Source of the DNA: SCUD01 sp036824505
GTDB taxonomy: Bacteria; Pseudomonadota; Gammaproteobacteria; Steroidobacterales; Steroidobacteraceae
DNA length: 64,000 nt
NCBI GenBank assembly: GCA_036824505.1
Contig: DAITAA010000001.1
Location: 62,001-126,000 of the forward strand
Reading direction: 5' to 3'
Shown here: piece by piece, positions 28,076-38,026 of the stretch
Layout of the letters: the number at the start of each line of letters is the position of its first letter
Position numbering within the stretch: position 1 is the first letter of the stretch
Program-made: the position numbers and the translations under genes
The notes under the pieces: model-generated
What the model was told of the DNA's origin: nothing
What the model saw: only the letters and a program-made list of their open reading frames with translations
The model's database searches: none

Positions 28076-29400
28076 GCGCGGGGAATGCAGCGCAAATCCG
28101 CGCCGCCGCGGCCCGCGCCGTTGCTGCGGTTGCCGGAAAGGGCAGCACGCTCGAATCCGCGCTCGCCGCGAGCGCGGCGGACCGTGCGCGGCGCCCGGCC
28201 ATCCAGTCCCTCGCATTCGGCACGGTGCGCTGGTATCTCGAGCTCGATGCGTGTCTGAGGCTGATGCTGGACCGGCCGGACGCTGCGCTCGATCCCGAGA
28301 TCCGCGCACTCGCGCTGGTCGGGCTCTTCCAACTGTCCCATGGAGCGACGCCCGTGCACGCGGCAGTGGCAGAAACTGTCGAGGCGGCGCGCGCGCTCGG
28401 CCGGCCACGCACGGCGGGTTTCGTCAATGCGTTGCTGCGGCGCTTCCAGCGCGAGGGCTCTGCGATCATGAACCGGGCGCACGAAAGACCGGAGGCGCAG
28501 CACGCCCATCCACTCTGGCTCCTCGAGGCGCTCGCGCGCGACTGGCCCGATCAGTGGCCGGCCATGGTGGCCACCGGAAACACCGAGCCGCCGATGTGGT
28601 TGCGCGTCAATCTCAGGCGCGGGACCCGCGATGAATATCGCGCGAAACTCGCTGAAGCCGGCATGACGGCCGAGTGCTGTGTCTTCGCGCCGGCGGCGCT
28701 CAGGCTCTCGGAGCCGGTCAATGTCGGCGAACTGCCGGGCTTTGCGGAAGGCGCGGTGTCGGTGCAGGATGCCGCTGCACAACTCGCGGCGTACTGGCTC
28801 GCGGCGGGCCCGGGCATGCGCGTGCTGGATGCCTGCGCCGCGCCGGGTGGCAAGACCTGCCACATCCTGGAACTCGAGCCCGGCATCGCGGAACTGGTTG
28901 CGCTCGATGTCGACCCGGTGCGCAGCAGGCGCATCGTCGAAAATCTCTCGCGCCTGGGCCTCGCGGCAAAGGTCATCATCGGCGATGCGGCGAATGCCGC
29001 CTGGTGGGATGGCAGGGCCTTTGACCGGATACTGCTCGACGTGCCCTGCTCGGGCACAGGCGTCATTCGTCGGCATCCGGATATCAAGCTGCTGCGCCGC
29101 GCGGATGACATCGCGCGCTTCGCGGCCACACAACTCGGGCTGCTACGCTCGGTCTATGCCTTTCTCGCACCCCGCGGCCGGCTGTTGTACACGAGCTGTT
29201 CGGTGCTTCGCGCGGAGAACGGGGCCGTGGTCGGCGAATTCCTTGCGACGGAGCCAACGGCTTTGGATGCGACTGAATCTGCTAGGCTTTTGTTGCCGGG
29301 TGTCGCGCCGGTGCAGGGCCCGGGGCCGGGCTATGCGCTGCCCTGCGGCGCGGGCGACGCCGACGGCTTCTATTACGCCTGCCTCGAGAAGCGGGCCTGA
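28072..29400 (+). CDS. rsmB: 16S rRNA (cytosine(967)-C5)-methyltransferase
   Basis: 442-aa if started at CTG 28072. The N-terminal NusB-like RNA-binding domain (about 1-140) includes AAARAVAAVAGKGSTLESAL, normal for RsmB. The methyltransferase half has DACAAPGGKT near 253-262, catalytic DVPCSGTG with Cys326 and YTSCSVL with Cys376. No ATG, GTG or TTG occurs in frame before GTG 28225, which would delete part of the NusB-like domain. CTG 28072 overlaps the fmt stop as CTGA, like other couplings here. Confidence 0.9.
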   Translation: MSAGNAAQIRAAAARAVAAVAGKGSTLESALAASAADRARRPAIQSLAFGTVRWYLELDACLRLMLDRPDAALDPEIRALALVGLFQLSHGATPVHAAVAETVEAARALGRPRTAGFVNALLRRFQREGSAIMNRAHERPEAQHAHPLWLLEALARDWPDQWPAMVATGNTEPPMWLRVNLRRGTRDEYRAKLAEAGMTAECCVFAPAALRLSEPVNVGELPGFAEGAVSVQDAAAQLAAYWLAAGPGMRVLDACAAPGGKTCHILELEPGIAELVALDVDPVRSRRIVENLSRLGLAAKVIIGDAANAAWWDGRAFDRILLDVPCSGTGVIRRHPDIKLLRRADDIARFAATQLGLLRSVYAFLAPRGRLLYTSCSVLRAENGAVVGEFLATEPTALDATESARLLLPGVAPVQGPGPGYALPCGAGDADGFYYACLEKRA

Positions 29401-29409
29401 GGGACCGGC

Positions 29410-29988
29410 GTGTACTTGACGCGATGGCGAATTCCCCGGCTGGTCTTCATCACGGCGCTGCTGGTCCTGGTGCTTGCCGACTCCGCGTCGGCGGCCGCCG
29501 ACGGCCGCTTCGAGATCCGCAATGCCTATGTCGAACTCGTGGCCGATGTCTGGCAACTCGATGTACGGCTCGACCTCGGCCTGTCCGAGGCGGCCGCGCA
29601 GGCCTTTGACGAGGGAGTGCCCCTCACCTTGCTGCTGGAAGCCGAGGCGACCACGGCGCGGCGATTCCTGCCTGACGAATCACTCGTATCGCTGACGCGG
29701 GAGTGGCAACTGGCATATGACGCGATCGCAGACCGATATGTGGTCAGCGATCCGCAAAGCGGCGAACACACGAGCTACGCCTCGCGTGACGAGGCACTCG
29801 CTGCACTCGCACGGATCAGCGCGCTGCCACTGGCGGACACGAGGCGGCTGCCGCCGGGCGAGCGGTTCGAGATGCGCGTGCGTGCGTCGGTCGAGATCGG
29901 CGAGTTGCCCGCTGCGATCAAGATGCTGCTGTTCTGGAAGAGCTGGTCGCGCAGCACGGACTGGTACGTCTGGGGCGTGCGGCCATGA
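29410..29988 (+). CDS. DUF4390 family exported protein
   Basis: 192-aa protein with a signal peptide (cleavage about residue 28, SASAA). The mature part matches DUF4390 by context and by its C-terminal LLFWKSWSRSTDWYVWG. Function unknown. In many Gammaproteobacteria it sits between rsmB and an NtrY-like kinase, as here. GTG start; its stop overlaps the kinase start. Confidence 0.9.
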   Translation: MYLTRWRIPRLVFITALLVLVLADSASAAADGRFEIRNAYVELVADVWQLDVRLDLGLSEAAAQAFDEGVPLTLLLEAEATTARRFLPDESLVSLTREWQLAYDAIADRYVVSDPQSGEHTSYASRDEALAALARISALPLADTRRLPPGERFEMRVRASVEIGELPAAIKMLLFWKSWSRSTDWYVWGVRP

Positions 29989-32138
29989 TGCGGCGCTGGT
30001 TGCCGGTGGCGATTGGCACGGGCATCGTGGTCTGGGTCGCGGCGCTCGCGCTGCTCGCGGTTACCTCCGAGGGATCGCAGCGCTTTGGCGAACTGCAGCC
30101 GTGGATACTCCTGATCAACTTCGCAGGCGTCGCCGTGCTGCTGGCATTGATCGGCGGCCGGCTGACCGACTTCATCCGCGACTGGCGCCGGCACGTGCCT
30201 GGCTCGCGGCTGCGTGGCCGGACGATCCTGATGTTTGGCGGGCTTGCGGTTGCGCCGCTGCTGCTCGTGTTCGCATTCTCAGTGCTGTTCCTGACGCGCG
30301 GCATCGACAGCTGGTTTCACGCCGAGGTGCGTCAGGGACTGTCCGACGCGCTCGGCCTGTCACGCGCGGCGCTCGACCTGCGAATGCGCGAAGTTCTCGA
30401 GCGCACCGAGCGGATCGCGTACGACCTGTCGTCCCTGAGCGGTGGAAGCCTGTACGCAGCCCTGGACGATCACCTGCGCCTCGCAGGCGCCGACGAGCTG
30501 ATCGTCACGAGCGCGGGTGGCCAGCCCGAGGCTTACAGCACAGCTGGCATGCAGCACGGGCTGCCCGGCGTGCCGGCGGAGGAGTTGCTGCTGCAGGTGC
30601 GCCAGGGACACCCTTTTGTGAGCATCGAGCCGGCGCCCGGCGGCGGTTACCTGATCCGAGCCGCAACGCGCATCGGCGCGGCACAAAGCCTGCAGGGCCC
30701 GCGTTTGCTGATCGCGACCTATCCGGTGCCGCAGCGCCTTGCCGACCTCGCTGCGACGGTGCAGAAAGCCTACCAGCAATACGGCCGGCTTTCGTTCCTG
30801 CGCGAACCACTGAAACTCAGCTTCGTGCTGACTCTTTCTTTGGTCCTGTTGATGGCATTGCTGGCAGCCTTGTACGGCGCCCTTTTCTTCTCGCAACGTC
30901 TGGTGCGGCCGGTACAGGACCTGATCGCCGGAACGCGCGCCGTTGCCAAGGGCGATTTCGACACGCGTCTGTCAAAGCCGTCGCATGACGAGATTGGTTA
31001 TCTCGTCACGTCGTTCAACGACATGACCATGAAGCTTGCGCGCGCCCGCGAGGAGGCCGAGCGCAGCAAGGCCGCTGTCGAGGGCGAGCGTGCCGCGCTC
31101 GCCGTGATTCTCGCGCGCCTGACCAGCGGCGTCATCTCGCTGGAAACGGACCTGCGCCTGCGCATGGCCAATGACGCGGCCGGCCATATCCTCGGGGTCG
31201 AATTCGGCCAGGCGGCCGGCCAGCCGCTTGCAGAACTTGCCGCCAATCACCCTCTGCTCGGGCAGCTCTACGCCACCCTGCAGCGCCATCTCGACGCCGG
31301 CGAAAGCGAATGGCGCGAACAGGTGACCCTGAAGGGCGAAGCCGGCCGCCGCGAACTGGTCTGCGCCAGCACGGCGCTGCCGGGGGATGCCGGCGCTGCC
31401 GGTGGCCTGGTGCTGGTATTCGACGAGATCACCCAGCTCCTGCAGGCGCAGCGCCAGGCCGCCTGGGGCGAGGTCGCGCGACGGCTCGCGCACGAGATCA
31501 GGAACCCGCTGACGCCGATCCAGCTGTCGGCCGAGCGCATGCGCCGCAAGCTCTTCCGGGGTCTTGAGCCGGCGGAGGCGGAACTGCTGGATCGCTCGAC
31601 CCAGACGATCGTGCAGCAGGTGGAGGCGATGAAGCAGATGGTGGCCGCATTCAGCGAGTACGCGAAAGCGCCGGAAATCCAGCTGACTGTGTTCGACGTG
31701 AACGCGCTGATCCGCCAGGTCTCGGACCTGTACCACGCACAGGATCCGCGCGTCGCAATTGGCCTGTCGCTTGATCCACGCGCGGAGATGCTGGAGGCCG
31801 ATCCGGGCCGGATCCGGCAGCTGCTGAACAACCTGCTGACCAATTCTGTCGAGGCGCTCGACGGGCGGGAGAATCCTGTCATCATGATCGAAACGAAGCG
31901 CGCTGGTGACCAGATCGTGCTGAAGGTGATCGACAATGGCCCCGGATTCCAGGATAGCTTGATGGAGCAGGCATTTGATCCCTATGTCACCAGCAAGCCG
32001 AAGGGCACAGGACTCGGTCTTGCGATTGTCCGCCGCATCGTCGAGGAGCACGGTGGCCAGGTCGAGCTGGAGAATGCGGCACAGGGTGGTGCAAGCATCA
32101 GCGTCACATTGCCCGCCGCGAGGAGAGAAAGAGCATGA
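29985..32138 (+). CDS. NtrY-like membrane sensor histidine kinase
   Basis: 717-aa sensor. Three or four membrane spans occur in the first 110 residues, with another near 285-310. A HAMP domain (about 310-365), a PAS-like region (about 375-490), HisKA with phospho-acceptor His in RRLAHEIRNPLTPIQ near 504, and HATPase_c (about 610-715) with DNGPGF and GTGLGLAIV follow. It is coupled to the DUF4390 gene and to the next regulator (overlap ATGA). The signal is unknown; the NtrYX family responds to nitrogen or redox state in some bacteria. Confidence 0.95.
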   Translation: MMRRWLPVAIGTGIVVWVAALALLAVTSEGSQRFGELQPWILLINFAGVAVLLALIGGRLTDFIRDWRRHVPGSRLRGRTILMFGGLAVAPLLLVFAFSVLFLTRGIDSWFHAEVRQGLSDALGLSRAALDLRMREVLERTERIAYDLSSLSGGSLYAALDDHLRLAGADELIVTSAGGQPEAYSTAGMQHGLPGVPAEELLLQVRQGHPFVSIEPAPGGGYLIRAATRIGAAQSLQGPRLLIATYPVPQRLADLAATVQKAYQQYGRLSFLREPLKLSFVLTLSLVLLMALLAALYGALFFSQRLVRPVQDLIAGTRAVAKGDFDTRLSKPSHDEIGYLVTSFNDMTMKLARAREEAERSKAAVEGERAALAVILARLTSGVISLETDLRLRMANDAAGHILGVEFGQAAGQPLAELAANHPLLGQLYATLQRHLDAGESEWREQVTLKGEAGRRELVCASTALPGDAGAAGGLVLVFDEITQLLQAQRQAAWGEVARRLAHEIRNPLTPIQLSAERMRRKLFRGLEPAEAELLDRSTQTIVQQVEAMKQMVAAFSEYAKAPEIQLTVFDVNALIRQVSDLYHAQDPRVAIGLSLDPRAEMLEADPGRIRQLLNNLLTNSVEALDGRENPVIMIETKRAGDQIVLKVIDNGPGFQDSLMEQAFDPYVTSKPKGTGLGLAIVRRIVEEHGGQVELENAAQGGASISVTLPAARRERA

Positions 32139-33493
32139 GTTCATCGAGAATTCTCGTCGTTGACGACGAGGCAGATATTCGCGGGCTGTTGAGCGAGATC
32201 CTCGCTGAGGAGGGCTATGACGTGGAAGCCGCGCCGAACGCGGCGGCCGCACGCAGCGCCTGCGCGCGCCAGGAACCCGACCTGGTGCTGCTCGACATCT
32301 GGATGCCCGACACGGACGGCATCACGCTGCTGCGCGAGTGGTCCGAGAAGAACATGCTCAGGTTTCCGGTCGTCATGCTGTCCGGGCACGGCACGGTCGA
32401 GACCGCGGTCGAGGCGACGCGGCTCGGGGCATTTGATTTCGTCGAGAAGCCGCTGTCGATAGCAAAGCTGCTGCGCACGGTCGAACGGGCGCTCGAAGCG
32501 GGGCGCCGGCGCCGGCAGGCCCAGCGCACCCTGATACCGCCGCTGATCGTGCCGGTCGGCAAGAGCAGCCTGATACATCGCCTGCGCGAACAGGTTCAGC
32601 AGGTGGCCGCCCATGATGCCCCGGTGCTGCTGGTCGGCGAGACCGGCACCGGCCGCGAAGCATTCGCGCGCTACCTGCATTCGCTGGGGCCGCGGGCAAA
32701 GGGACCGTTTGTCGCCGTGACCTGCGCGAGTCTCGATGACGCGACTGCGGCAGCGCGGCTGCGCGGTTCCGAGGCGAACGGAAAGATCGAGCCAGGTCTT
32801 TACGAACAGGCGGATGGCGGCATGCTGTTCCTGGGCGAACTCGAAGACCTTCCCGCCGGCGCACAACGCCTGCTGCTGGCGGACCTTGAGCAGGGCAGCT
32901 GGCAGCGCGAAGGTGGAAGCCGGCGCGTGCCGCTTGGCGCGCGCCTCGCGGCCGCCGCAAAGCCCGGCTATGACAATGCGGCGAGCGGCCTGCGCCGCGA
33001 CCTGATGGCGCACTTCGAGGTGCTCACGATCCGCATCCCGCCGCTGCGCGAATATGCGGAGGATGTGCCGGACCTGCTCAATCATTACGTCGATCGCCTG
33101 GTCGACGAGGAAGGCATGCCATACCGCCGCTTCAGCGTCGCGGCGCAGAACCGGCTGCGCAATTATCCGTGGCCCGGCAACGTGCGCGAACTGCGCAACC
33201 TCGTGCAGCGCGTGCTGATCATCGGCGGCCCGGAGGAAATCGGACTCGAAGAAGTCGAACAGCAGCTGGCGCTGCAGCAGACCCCGGACGAGCCGCTGGT
33301 CAAGCAGGACCTGCTGGCGCTGCCGCTGCGCGAGGCGCGCGAGCAGTTCGAGCGCGCCTACCTGCTGCAACAGTTGATGCTGTGCAACGGGAAGGTCGGA
33401 TTGCTCGCAAAACGGGTCGGCATGGAACGCACACACCTGTACCGCAAGCTTCGCTCGCTCGGCGTGGATTTCCGCCAGATCACCGAAGACTAA
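32135..33493 (+). CDS. NtrX-like response regulator with degenerate AAA+ domain
   Basis: 452-aa regulator. The receiver domain (about 1-120) is intact: DD pair, phospho-acceptor Asp54, Ser83 and Lys105. The central AAA+ domain is altered: Walker A is GETGTGRE with Lys to Arg174, Walker B is GGMLFLGEL with Asp to Gly234, and the GAFTGA loop that contacts sigma-54 is missing. The C-terminal Fis-type helix-turn-helix (about 405-445) is present. It may bind DNA and act with sigma-70 or as a repressor. Confidence 0.93.
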   Translation: MSSSRILVVDDEADIRGLLSEILAEEGYDVEAAPNAAAARSACARQEPDLVLLDIWMPDTDGITLLREWSEKNMLRFPVVMLSGHGTVETAVEATRLGAFDFVEKPLSIAKLLRTVERALEAGRRRRQAQRTLIPPLIVPVGKSSLIHRLREQVQQVAAHDAPVLLVGETGTGREAFARYLHSLGPRAKGPFVAVTCASLDDATAAARLRGSEANGKIEPGLYEQADGGMLFLGELEDLPAGAQRLLLADLEQGSWQREGGSRRVPLGARLAAAAKPGYDNAASGLRRDLMAHFEVLTIRIPPLREYAEDVPDLLNHYVDRLVDEEGMPYRRFSVAAQNRLRNYPWPGNVRELRNLVQRVLIIGGPEEIGLEEVEQQLALQQTPDEPLVKQDLLALPLREAREQFERAYLLQQLMLCNGKVGLLAKRVGMERTHLYRKLRSLGVDFRQITED

Positions 33494-34029
33494 TCGCCTA
33501 CTCGGATCACCAGGTGGTCCATGTCCGCTTCGCGCAGGCGTGCGCGGATCCGGTTGAGTTCCTTGAGGTCGGCAATCGGGCCGATCCGCACGCGGTGCCA
33601 GGTATCGCTGTCCACCGAGACGCGCTGCACCTTCGACTCGATGCCCTGCAATGCAAGCTGGGCGCGCACCCGGTCGGCCTCGTCGAAATTCTTGTAGGAA
33701 CCGACCTGCAGCACGTAGGAGCCGGCTTTCTCGACCGGTGCGGCCGGCAGGTCACGGCGCACGGCGGCCTCGCGTTCCGGCACGACGACCTCGAAGTTCG
33801 GCAGCATCTCGTAGAAATCGTATCGTTCCGCCGGCTCATCGCCGGTCGATTCACGCGCCGATGCCGGTTCGGGAGCCTGCGCCCCGTCATTCTGCGTCGT
33901 TGAGCGAGGCTCGAAGAAGTACAGCGCGAGCCCGACACCAAAACCCACAATGCCGCCGATCAGCAGGCCGGTCCAGCCGGAAAACGGCTCGCTCCGCGCC
34001 TTGCTCCGCTTGTAGTCGCGCGACACCAT
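33490..34029 (-). CDS. SPOR-domain cell-division-type protein
   Basis: 179-aa single-pass protein: basic cytoplasmic tail, membrane span near residues 20-40, acidic linker, and C-terminal SPOR domain (about 105-178, starting SYVLQVGSYKNF). SPOR domains bind denuded peptidoglycan at the septum. Its place after argS is where FtsN-like proteins commonly occur. ATG at 34029 overlaps the argS stop. The 3' end overlaps the regulator gene by four bases. Confidence 0.92.
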   Translation of the reverse strand: MVSRDYKRSKARSEPFSGWTGLLIGGIVGFGVGLALYFFEPRSTTQNDGAQAPEPASARESTGDEPAERYDFYEMLPNFEVVVPEREAAVRRDLPAAPVEKAGSYVLQVGSYKNFDEADRVRAQLALQGIESKVQRVSVDSDTWHRVRIGPIADLKELNRIRARLREADMDHLVIRVGD

Positions 34030-35792
34030 CACATGGACTCTGGCGCCGAAACGCCGAGCAGGTCAAGCGCGTTCCTGAGCACCTGCCGCGCGGCGACCAC
34101 CAGCGCGAGCCGCGCATTGCGAAGTCCGGCGTCGTCCACGATGAACGGCACTGCGTTGTAGTAGGAATGAAATGCCGTGGCAACTTCACGCAGGTAGTGC
34201 ACGACAACGTGCGGTGCGTGCAATTCCGCAGCCTGAGCCACGATCTCCGGCCAGCGCGTGATCTCGCGCATCATGGCGCGTTCCTGCGCGTCGGTCAGGA
34301 GCGAAAACGATGTGATCCCGGACTCGCGATCGAACGGCAGGCCGCGCTCGGCGGCCTGCTTCAGCACGCTCGAAATGCGCGCGTGAGCGTACTGGATGTA
34401 GTAGACCGGGTTGTCGTTGATCTGCTTCTTCGCGAGCTCGAGGTCGAAATCCAGCGGCTGGTCGTTCGAGCGCATCACGTAGATGAGCCGCGCCGCGTCA
34501 TTGCCGACCTCGTTGCGCAGGTCGCGCAGCGTCACGAACTGCGCCTCGCGCTTGCCCATCGGCACTTTCTCGCCGCCCTTCAACAGCGTCACGAACTGGA
34601 CCATGGGCACCTGCAGCGATTCGGGAGGCTCGCCCATCGCCGCGAGGCCGGCGCGCACGCGTGCGACATAGCCGTGGTGGTCGGCGCCGAGGATGGTCAC
34701 CAGCAGGTCGAATCCGCGTTCCCGCTTGTCGAGGTGATAAGCGATGTCGGAGGCGAAATAGGTCTTCTGCCCGTTGGCGCGGATCACGACGCGGTCCTTC
34801 TCGTCGCCGAAGGCCGTGGCGTGGAACCATACCGCGCCATCCTTCTCGAAGACGTGACCGTGCGCGCGCAGGCGCTGGAGTGCGCGGTCGATCGGGCCGC
34901 CGTCCTGGCCGTTGCCGAGATCCTGCTCGGAATACCAGCGGTCGAAGCGCACGCCGAAATCGGCCAGGTCGCCCTGGATGTCCGCCAATATCTCGCCGAG
35001 ACCGGCGAGCAGGATGGTGCGGAAGCCCGCGGCCAGAAGCTCCTTCGCACGCGCGATGACGGCATCGATGTAGAGGTCCTTGTCACCGCCGTCCGGCTCG
35101 TCGGCCGGCAGGCCCGCGAACACGACGGTGGCGGGCTTGCGGAACGCGTCGCCATGCCGGGCGGCGAGCGCCGCCGCGATCGGCCGGATGTATTCGCCGC
35201 GGTAGCCGTTGGCGGGGAAGGCGAGTGTCTCGCCGCACAGCTCCAGGTAGCGCAGCCACACGCTTGCCGCGAGGATGTCCATCTGGCGGCCCGCGTCGTT
35301 GACGTAGTACTCGCGGTGCACGGACCAGCCGTCCGCCGCGAGCAGGCTCGCAACGGCGGCGCCGAACGCGGCCTGCCGCCCGTGGCCGACGTGCAGCGGC
35401 CCGGTCGGATTGGCGGAGACGAATTCGACGACCGCACGCCGGCCGGCGCCGCGATTGCCGCGGCCATAGGCGGCGCCCGCCGCGTACACGCGCGCGAGCT
35501 CCGCCTGCCAGGCGGCTGGCGTCAGGAAGAAGTTGATGAAGCCGGGACCTGCGATCTCGGTCCTTCCGATCAGGTCGTTTCCCGGTAGCGCGGCGACGAT
35601 CTGCTCGGCGAGCTTGCGCGGATTGGCGCGCACGCTGCGCGCCAGGCGCATCGCGATGCTGCAGGCGAAGTCGCCGTGCGCGATGTCGCGGCTGCGTTCG
35701 ATCTCGGGCGCAGGCGGCGGCGCATCACCCAGGGCGCCGGGGGGCAGTGCCGCGAGTGCATCCAGAACCAGTTTTTCGATGAGGTTTTTCAA
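34029..35792 (-). CDS. argS: Arginyl-tRNA synthetase
   Basis: 587-aa class I synthetase. The HIGH-like motif is HVGHGRQA, preceded by VSANPTGPL near residue 124. The C-terminal anticodon-binding all-helical domain is present and ends with a DALRV-type DALDLLG. The lysine KMSKS is lost, which is usual for ArgS. Start is TTG at 35792; upstream in-frame sequence lies inside priA and is not conserved. It follows priA after 13 bases. Confidence 0.96.
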   Translation of the reverse strand: MKNLIEKLVLDALAALPPGALGDAPPPAPEIERSRDIAHGDFACSIAMRLARSVRANPRKLAEQIVAALPGNDLIGRTEIAGPGFINFFLTPAAWQAELARVYAAGAAYGRGNRGAGRRAVVEFVSANPTGPLHVGHGRQAAFGAAVASLLAADGWSVHREYYVNDAGRQMDILAASVWLRYLELCGETLAFPANGYRGEYIRPIAAALAARHGDAFRKPATVVFAGLPADEPDGGDKDLYIDAVIARAKELLAAGFRTILLAGLGEILADIQGDLADFGVRFDRWYSEQDLGNGQDGGPIDRALQRLRAHGHVFEKDGAVWFHATAFGDEKDRVVIRANGQKTYFASDIAYHLDKRERGFDLLVTILGADHHGYVARVRAGLAAMGEPPESLQVPMVQFVTLLKGGEKVPMGKREAQFVTLRDLRNEVGNDAARLIYVMRSNDQPLDFDLELAKKQINDNPVYYIQYAHARISSVLKQAAERGLPFDRESGITSFSLLTDAQERAMMREITRWPEIVAQAAELHAPHVVVHYLREVATAFHSYYNAVPFIVDDAGLRNARLALVVAARQVLRNALDLLGVSAPESM

Positions 35793-35805
35793 GCGCGCGA
35801 GTCTA

Positions 35806-38010
35806 TCAGTCCACCTCGATGGGATCGACGTCCACCGACCAGCGCAGGCTGCGTGTCGGACGCAGTTGCTCGACGCGGGCGAGCCACTCGGAGAGGAATC
35901 GTTGCAGCGTCGCCCGGGCTGGAGATTCGACCAGCAGTTGCGCGCGATAGCGGGCGGCACGCCGCTCCATCGATGCGGGCGCCGGGCCGAGCAACCGCAG
36001 GCCCTTGCGTTCGTCGGGCGCCACGGCCAGGGCGTCGCGGAGGAATTCATGTACTTCGACGCGCGACGGGCCGTCGGCGCGCAGCAGCGCGAGATGCGAG
36101 TAGGGCGGCCAGCGGGCTGCACGGCGTTCTTCCAGTGCGCGCGCGGCAAAGCCTTCATATCCCTCGGAAATCAGACATTGCAGCAACGGATGCTGCGGAT
36201 ACGCCGACTGGATCAGCACTTCGCCGGGCCGGTCACCGCGCCCCGCGCGGCCCGCGACCTGCACGATCTGCTGGGCGAGGCGTTCGCTCGCACGGAAATC
36301 CGCCCCGAACAATCCCTGGTCTGCGGCCATCACGACGACCAGCGTGACGTCCGGGAAGTCATGCCCCTTGGTCAGCATCTGCGTGCCGAGCAGGATGCGC
36401 GCACTGCCGTCCGCAACGGAGTTGAGGGCGCGCTCGATGTCGCCGCGGCGCCGGATCACGTCGCGATCGACGCGCACGAGCGGCGCGCGGGGAAAGTGTT
36501 GCGCGAGCGTCGCCTCGACGCGCTCGGTGCCCTCGCCGACAGGCCGAAGCTCGGTGCCGCAGCGCGGGCAGCCATAGGGCATTGCCTGTTCGGCGCCACA
36601 GTGATGGCAGGTCAGGCGCGCGTGCCGGAGGTGCACGGTCAGCCGCGCATCGCAGGCGGTGCAAGGCGCAATCCAGGCACAGCCGGGACAGAACAGCGTT
36701 GGCGCATAACCGCGGCGATTGAGGAATACGAGCACTTGCCCTCCGGCGCCGAGGTGCCTTTCGATGGCCGCCAAAGCGGGCTGCGAAATGCCATCGCGCA
36801 CCGCGTGCTGGCGCAGGTCGATGACGGCGACGCGCGGCTTGCCGGCGCGGCCGGTGCGCTCCGGCAGCGCGAGTTTCGTATAGCGGCCTGCCGCGGCATT
36901 GGCCAGGCTCTCGAGTGAAGGCGTCGCGGAACCGAGCACGACCGGCACACCGGCACGCTGCGCGCGCGCAACCGCAAGGTCACGCGCCGAATACCGGAAT
37001 CCATCCTGCTGCTTGTAGGACGGATCATGTTCTTCATCGACGACAACCAGGCCGAGCGCCGGCATCGGTGTGAACACGGCCGAACGTGTGCCGATCACGA
37101 CGGGTGCGGCGCCGGTTGCTGCCGCACGCCATGCGGCGAAACGCGCGCCGTCTGCCATCGAGGAATGCAGCGCCACGACGGGTACGGTCAGGCGTTCCTG
37201 GAATCGCGCGACCAGTTGCGGCGTTAGCGCAATCTCCGGCACCAGCACGAGCGCGCCGCGCCCGGCGGCCAGCACACGCTCGATGAGGTGCATGTAGACC
37301 TCGGTCTTGCCGCTGCCGGTGACACCGTGCAGAAGCCACGCGCCATAGCGGCCGATGGCGGCGCCGATCGCATCGCATGCCGCGGATTGATCGGCAGTGA
37401 GCACAGGTCCCGCGCGACCCGGCCCGGCGCGCGGCGCGGGCTCGGGCCTCTCCATTGATTCGAGCCAGCCGCGCGCGGCGAATGACCTGAGCGCGGCGGC
37501 GAGGCCATGACCCGATACCGTGTCCATCGTGACGCTGTCGCCGCCGATCAGCTCGATCAGTTGCTGCTGCCGCCGACCGATGCGCGGCAATGTCGCGAGC
37601 GCCGCGAGACCGCGCTCCGACAGTCGCCAGGCGAGTTCACTGCGCTTCGCGCTGCCGCCCTTGCGAAGCGCGACAGGGATTGCCGAGAACAGCACTTCAC
37701 CCTGCGGGTGGTGGTAGTAGTCGGCGGCCCAGCAGAGCAGCGCAAAGGTCACCGGATCCCACAGTGGTTCCGTGTCGATGATCTCCAGCGCGCGTTTCAG
37801 CCGCGATGCAGGCAACTCGCTGCGTTCGGCCAGCGCGGCGATCACACCGATGGCGCGCCGCTTGCCGAGCGGGACCAGCACGCGCTGCCCGGGTGCCTCA
37901 TGCGCGCCACTTCCCGCCGGTGCCAGGTAATCGAATTGCCTGCGCAGCGGCGTATCGAGCACGACTTGCAGGATGAGGGGATCGCTTCGCAAAAAACTAT
38001 TTCTTATCAA
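35806..38010 (-). CDS. priA: Primosomal helicase PriA
   Basis: 734-aa replication-restart helicase. The N-terminal 3'-BD domain starts near VVLDTPLRRQFDYLAP. Helicase motifs are LHGVTGSGKTEVY (Walker A, near residue 225), VVVDEEHDPSYKQQ (DEEH) and RAGRGDRPG. Eight zinc cysteines lie around CPGC, CTAC, CHHC and CPRC (about 440-485). The start is TTG (38010, or the TTG at 37992); neither has a strong ribosome site. Confidence 0.96.
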   Translation of the reverse strand: MIRNSFLRSDPLILQVVLDTPLRRQFDYLAPAGSGAHEAPGQRVLVPLGKRRAIGVIAALAERSELPASRLKRALEIIDTEPLWDPVTFALLCWAADYYHHPQGEVLFSAIPVALRKGGSAKRSELAWRLSERGLAALATLPRIGRRQQQLIELIGGDSVTMDTVSGHGLAAALRSFAARGWLESMERPEPAPRAGPGRAGPVLTADQSAACDAIGAAIGRYGAWLLHGVTGSGKTEVYMHLIERVLAAGRGALVLVPEIALTPQLVARFQERLTVPVVALHSSMADGARFAAWRAAATGAAPVVIGTRSAVFTPMPALGLVVVDEEHDPSYKQQDGFRYSARDLAVARAQRAGVPVVLGSATPSLESLANAAAGRYTKLALPERTGRAGKPRVAVIDLRQHAVRDGISQPALAAIERHLGAGGQVLVFLNRRGYAPTLFCPGCAWIAPCTACDARLTVHLRHARLTCHHCGAEQAMPYGCPRCGTELRPVGEGTERVEATLAQHFPRAPLVRVDRDVIRRRGDIERALNSVADGSARILLGTQMLTKGHDFPDVTLVVVMAADQGLFGADFRASERLAQQIVQVAGRAGRGDRPGEVLIQSAYPQHPLLQCLISEGYEGFAARALEERRAARWPPYSHLALLRADGPSRVEVHEFLRDALAVAPDERKGLRLLGPAPASMERRAARYRAQLLVESPARATLQRFLSEWLARVEQLRPTRSLRWSVDVDPIEVD

Positions 38011-38026
38011 TGAGATAGAAAGATAT

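Noticed and set aside
34029..36158. An argS start far upstream (34029-36158).
   Set aside because: The extra 120 codons overlap priA and are not ArgS-like; the TTG at 35792 fits the family.
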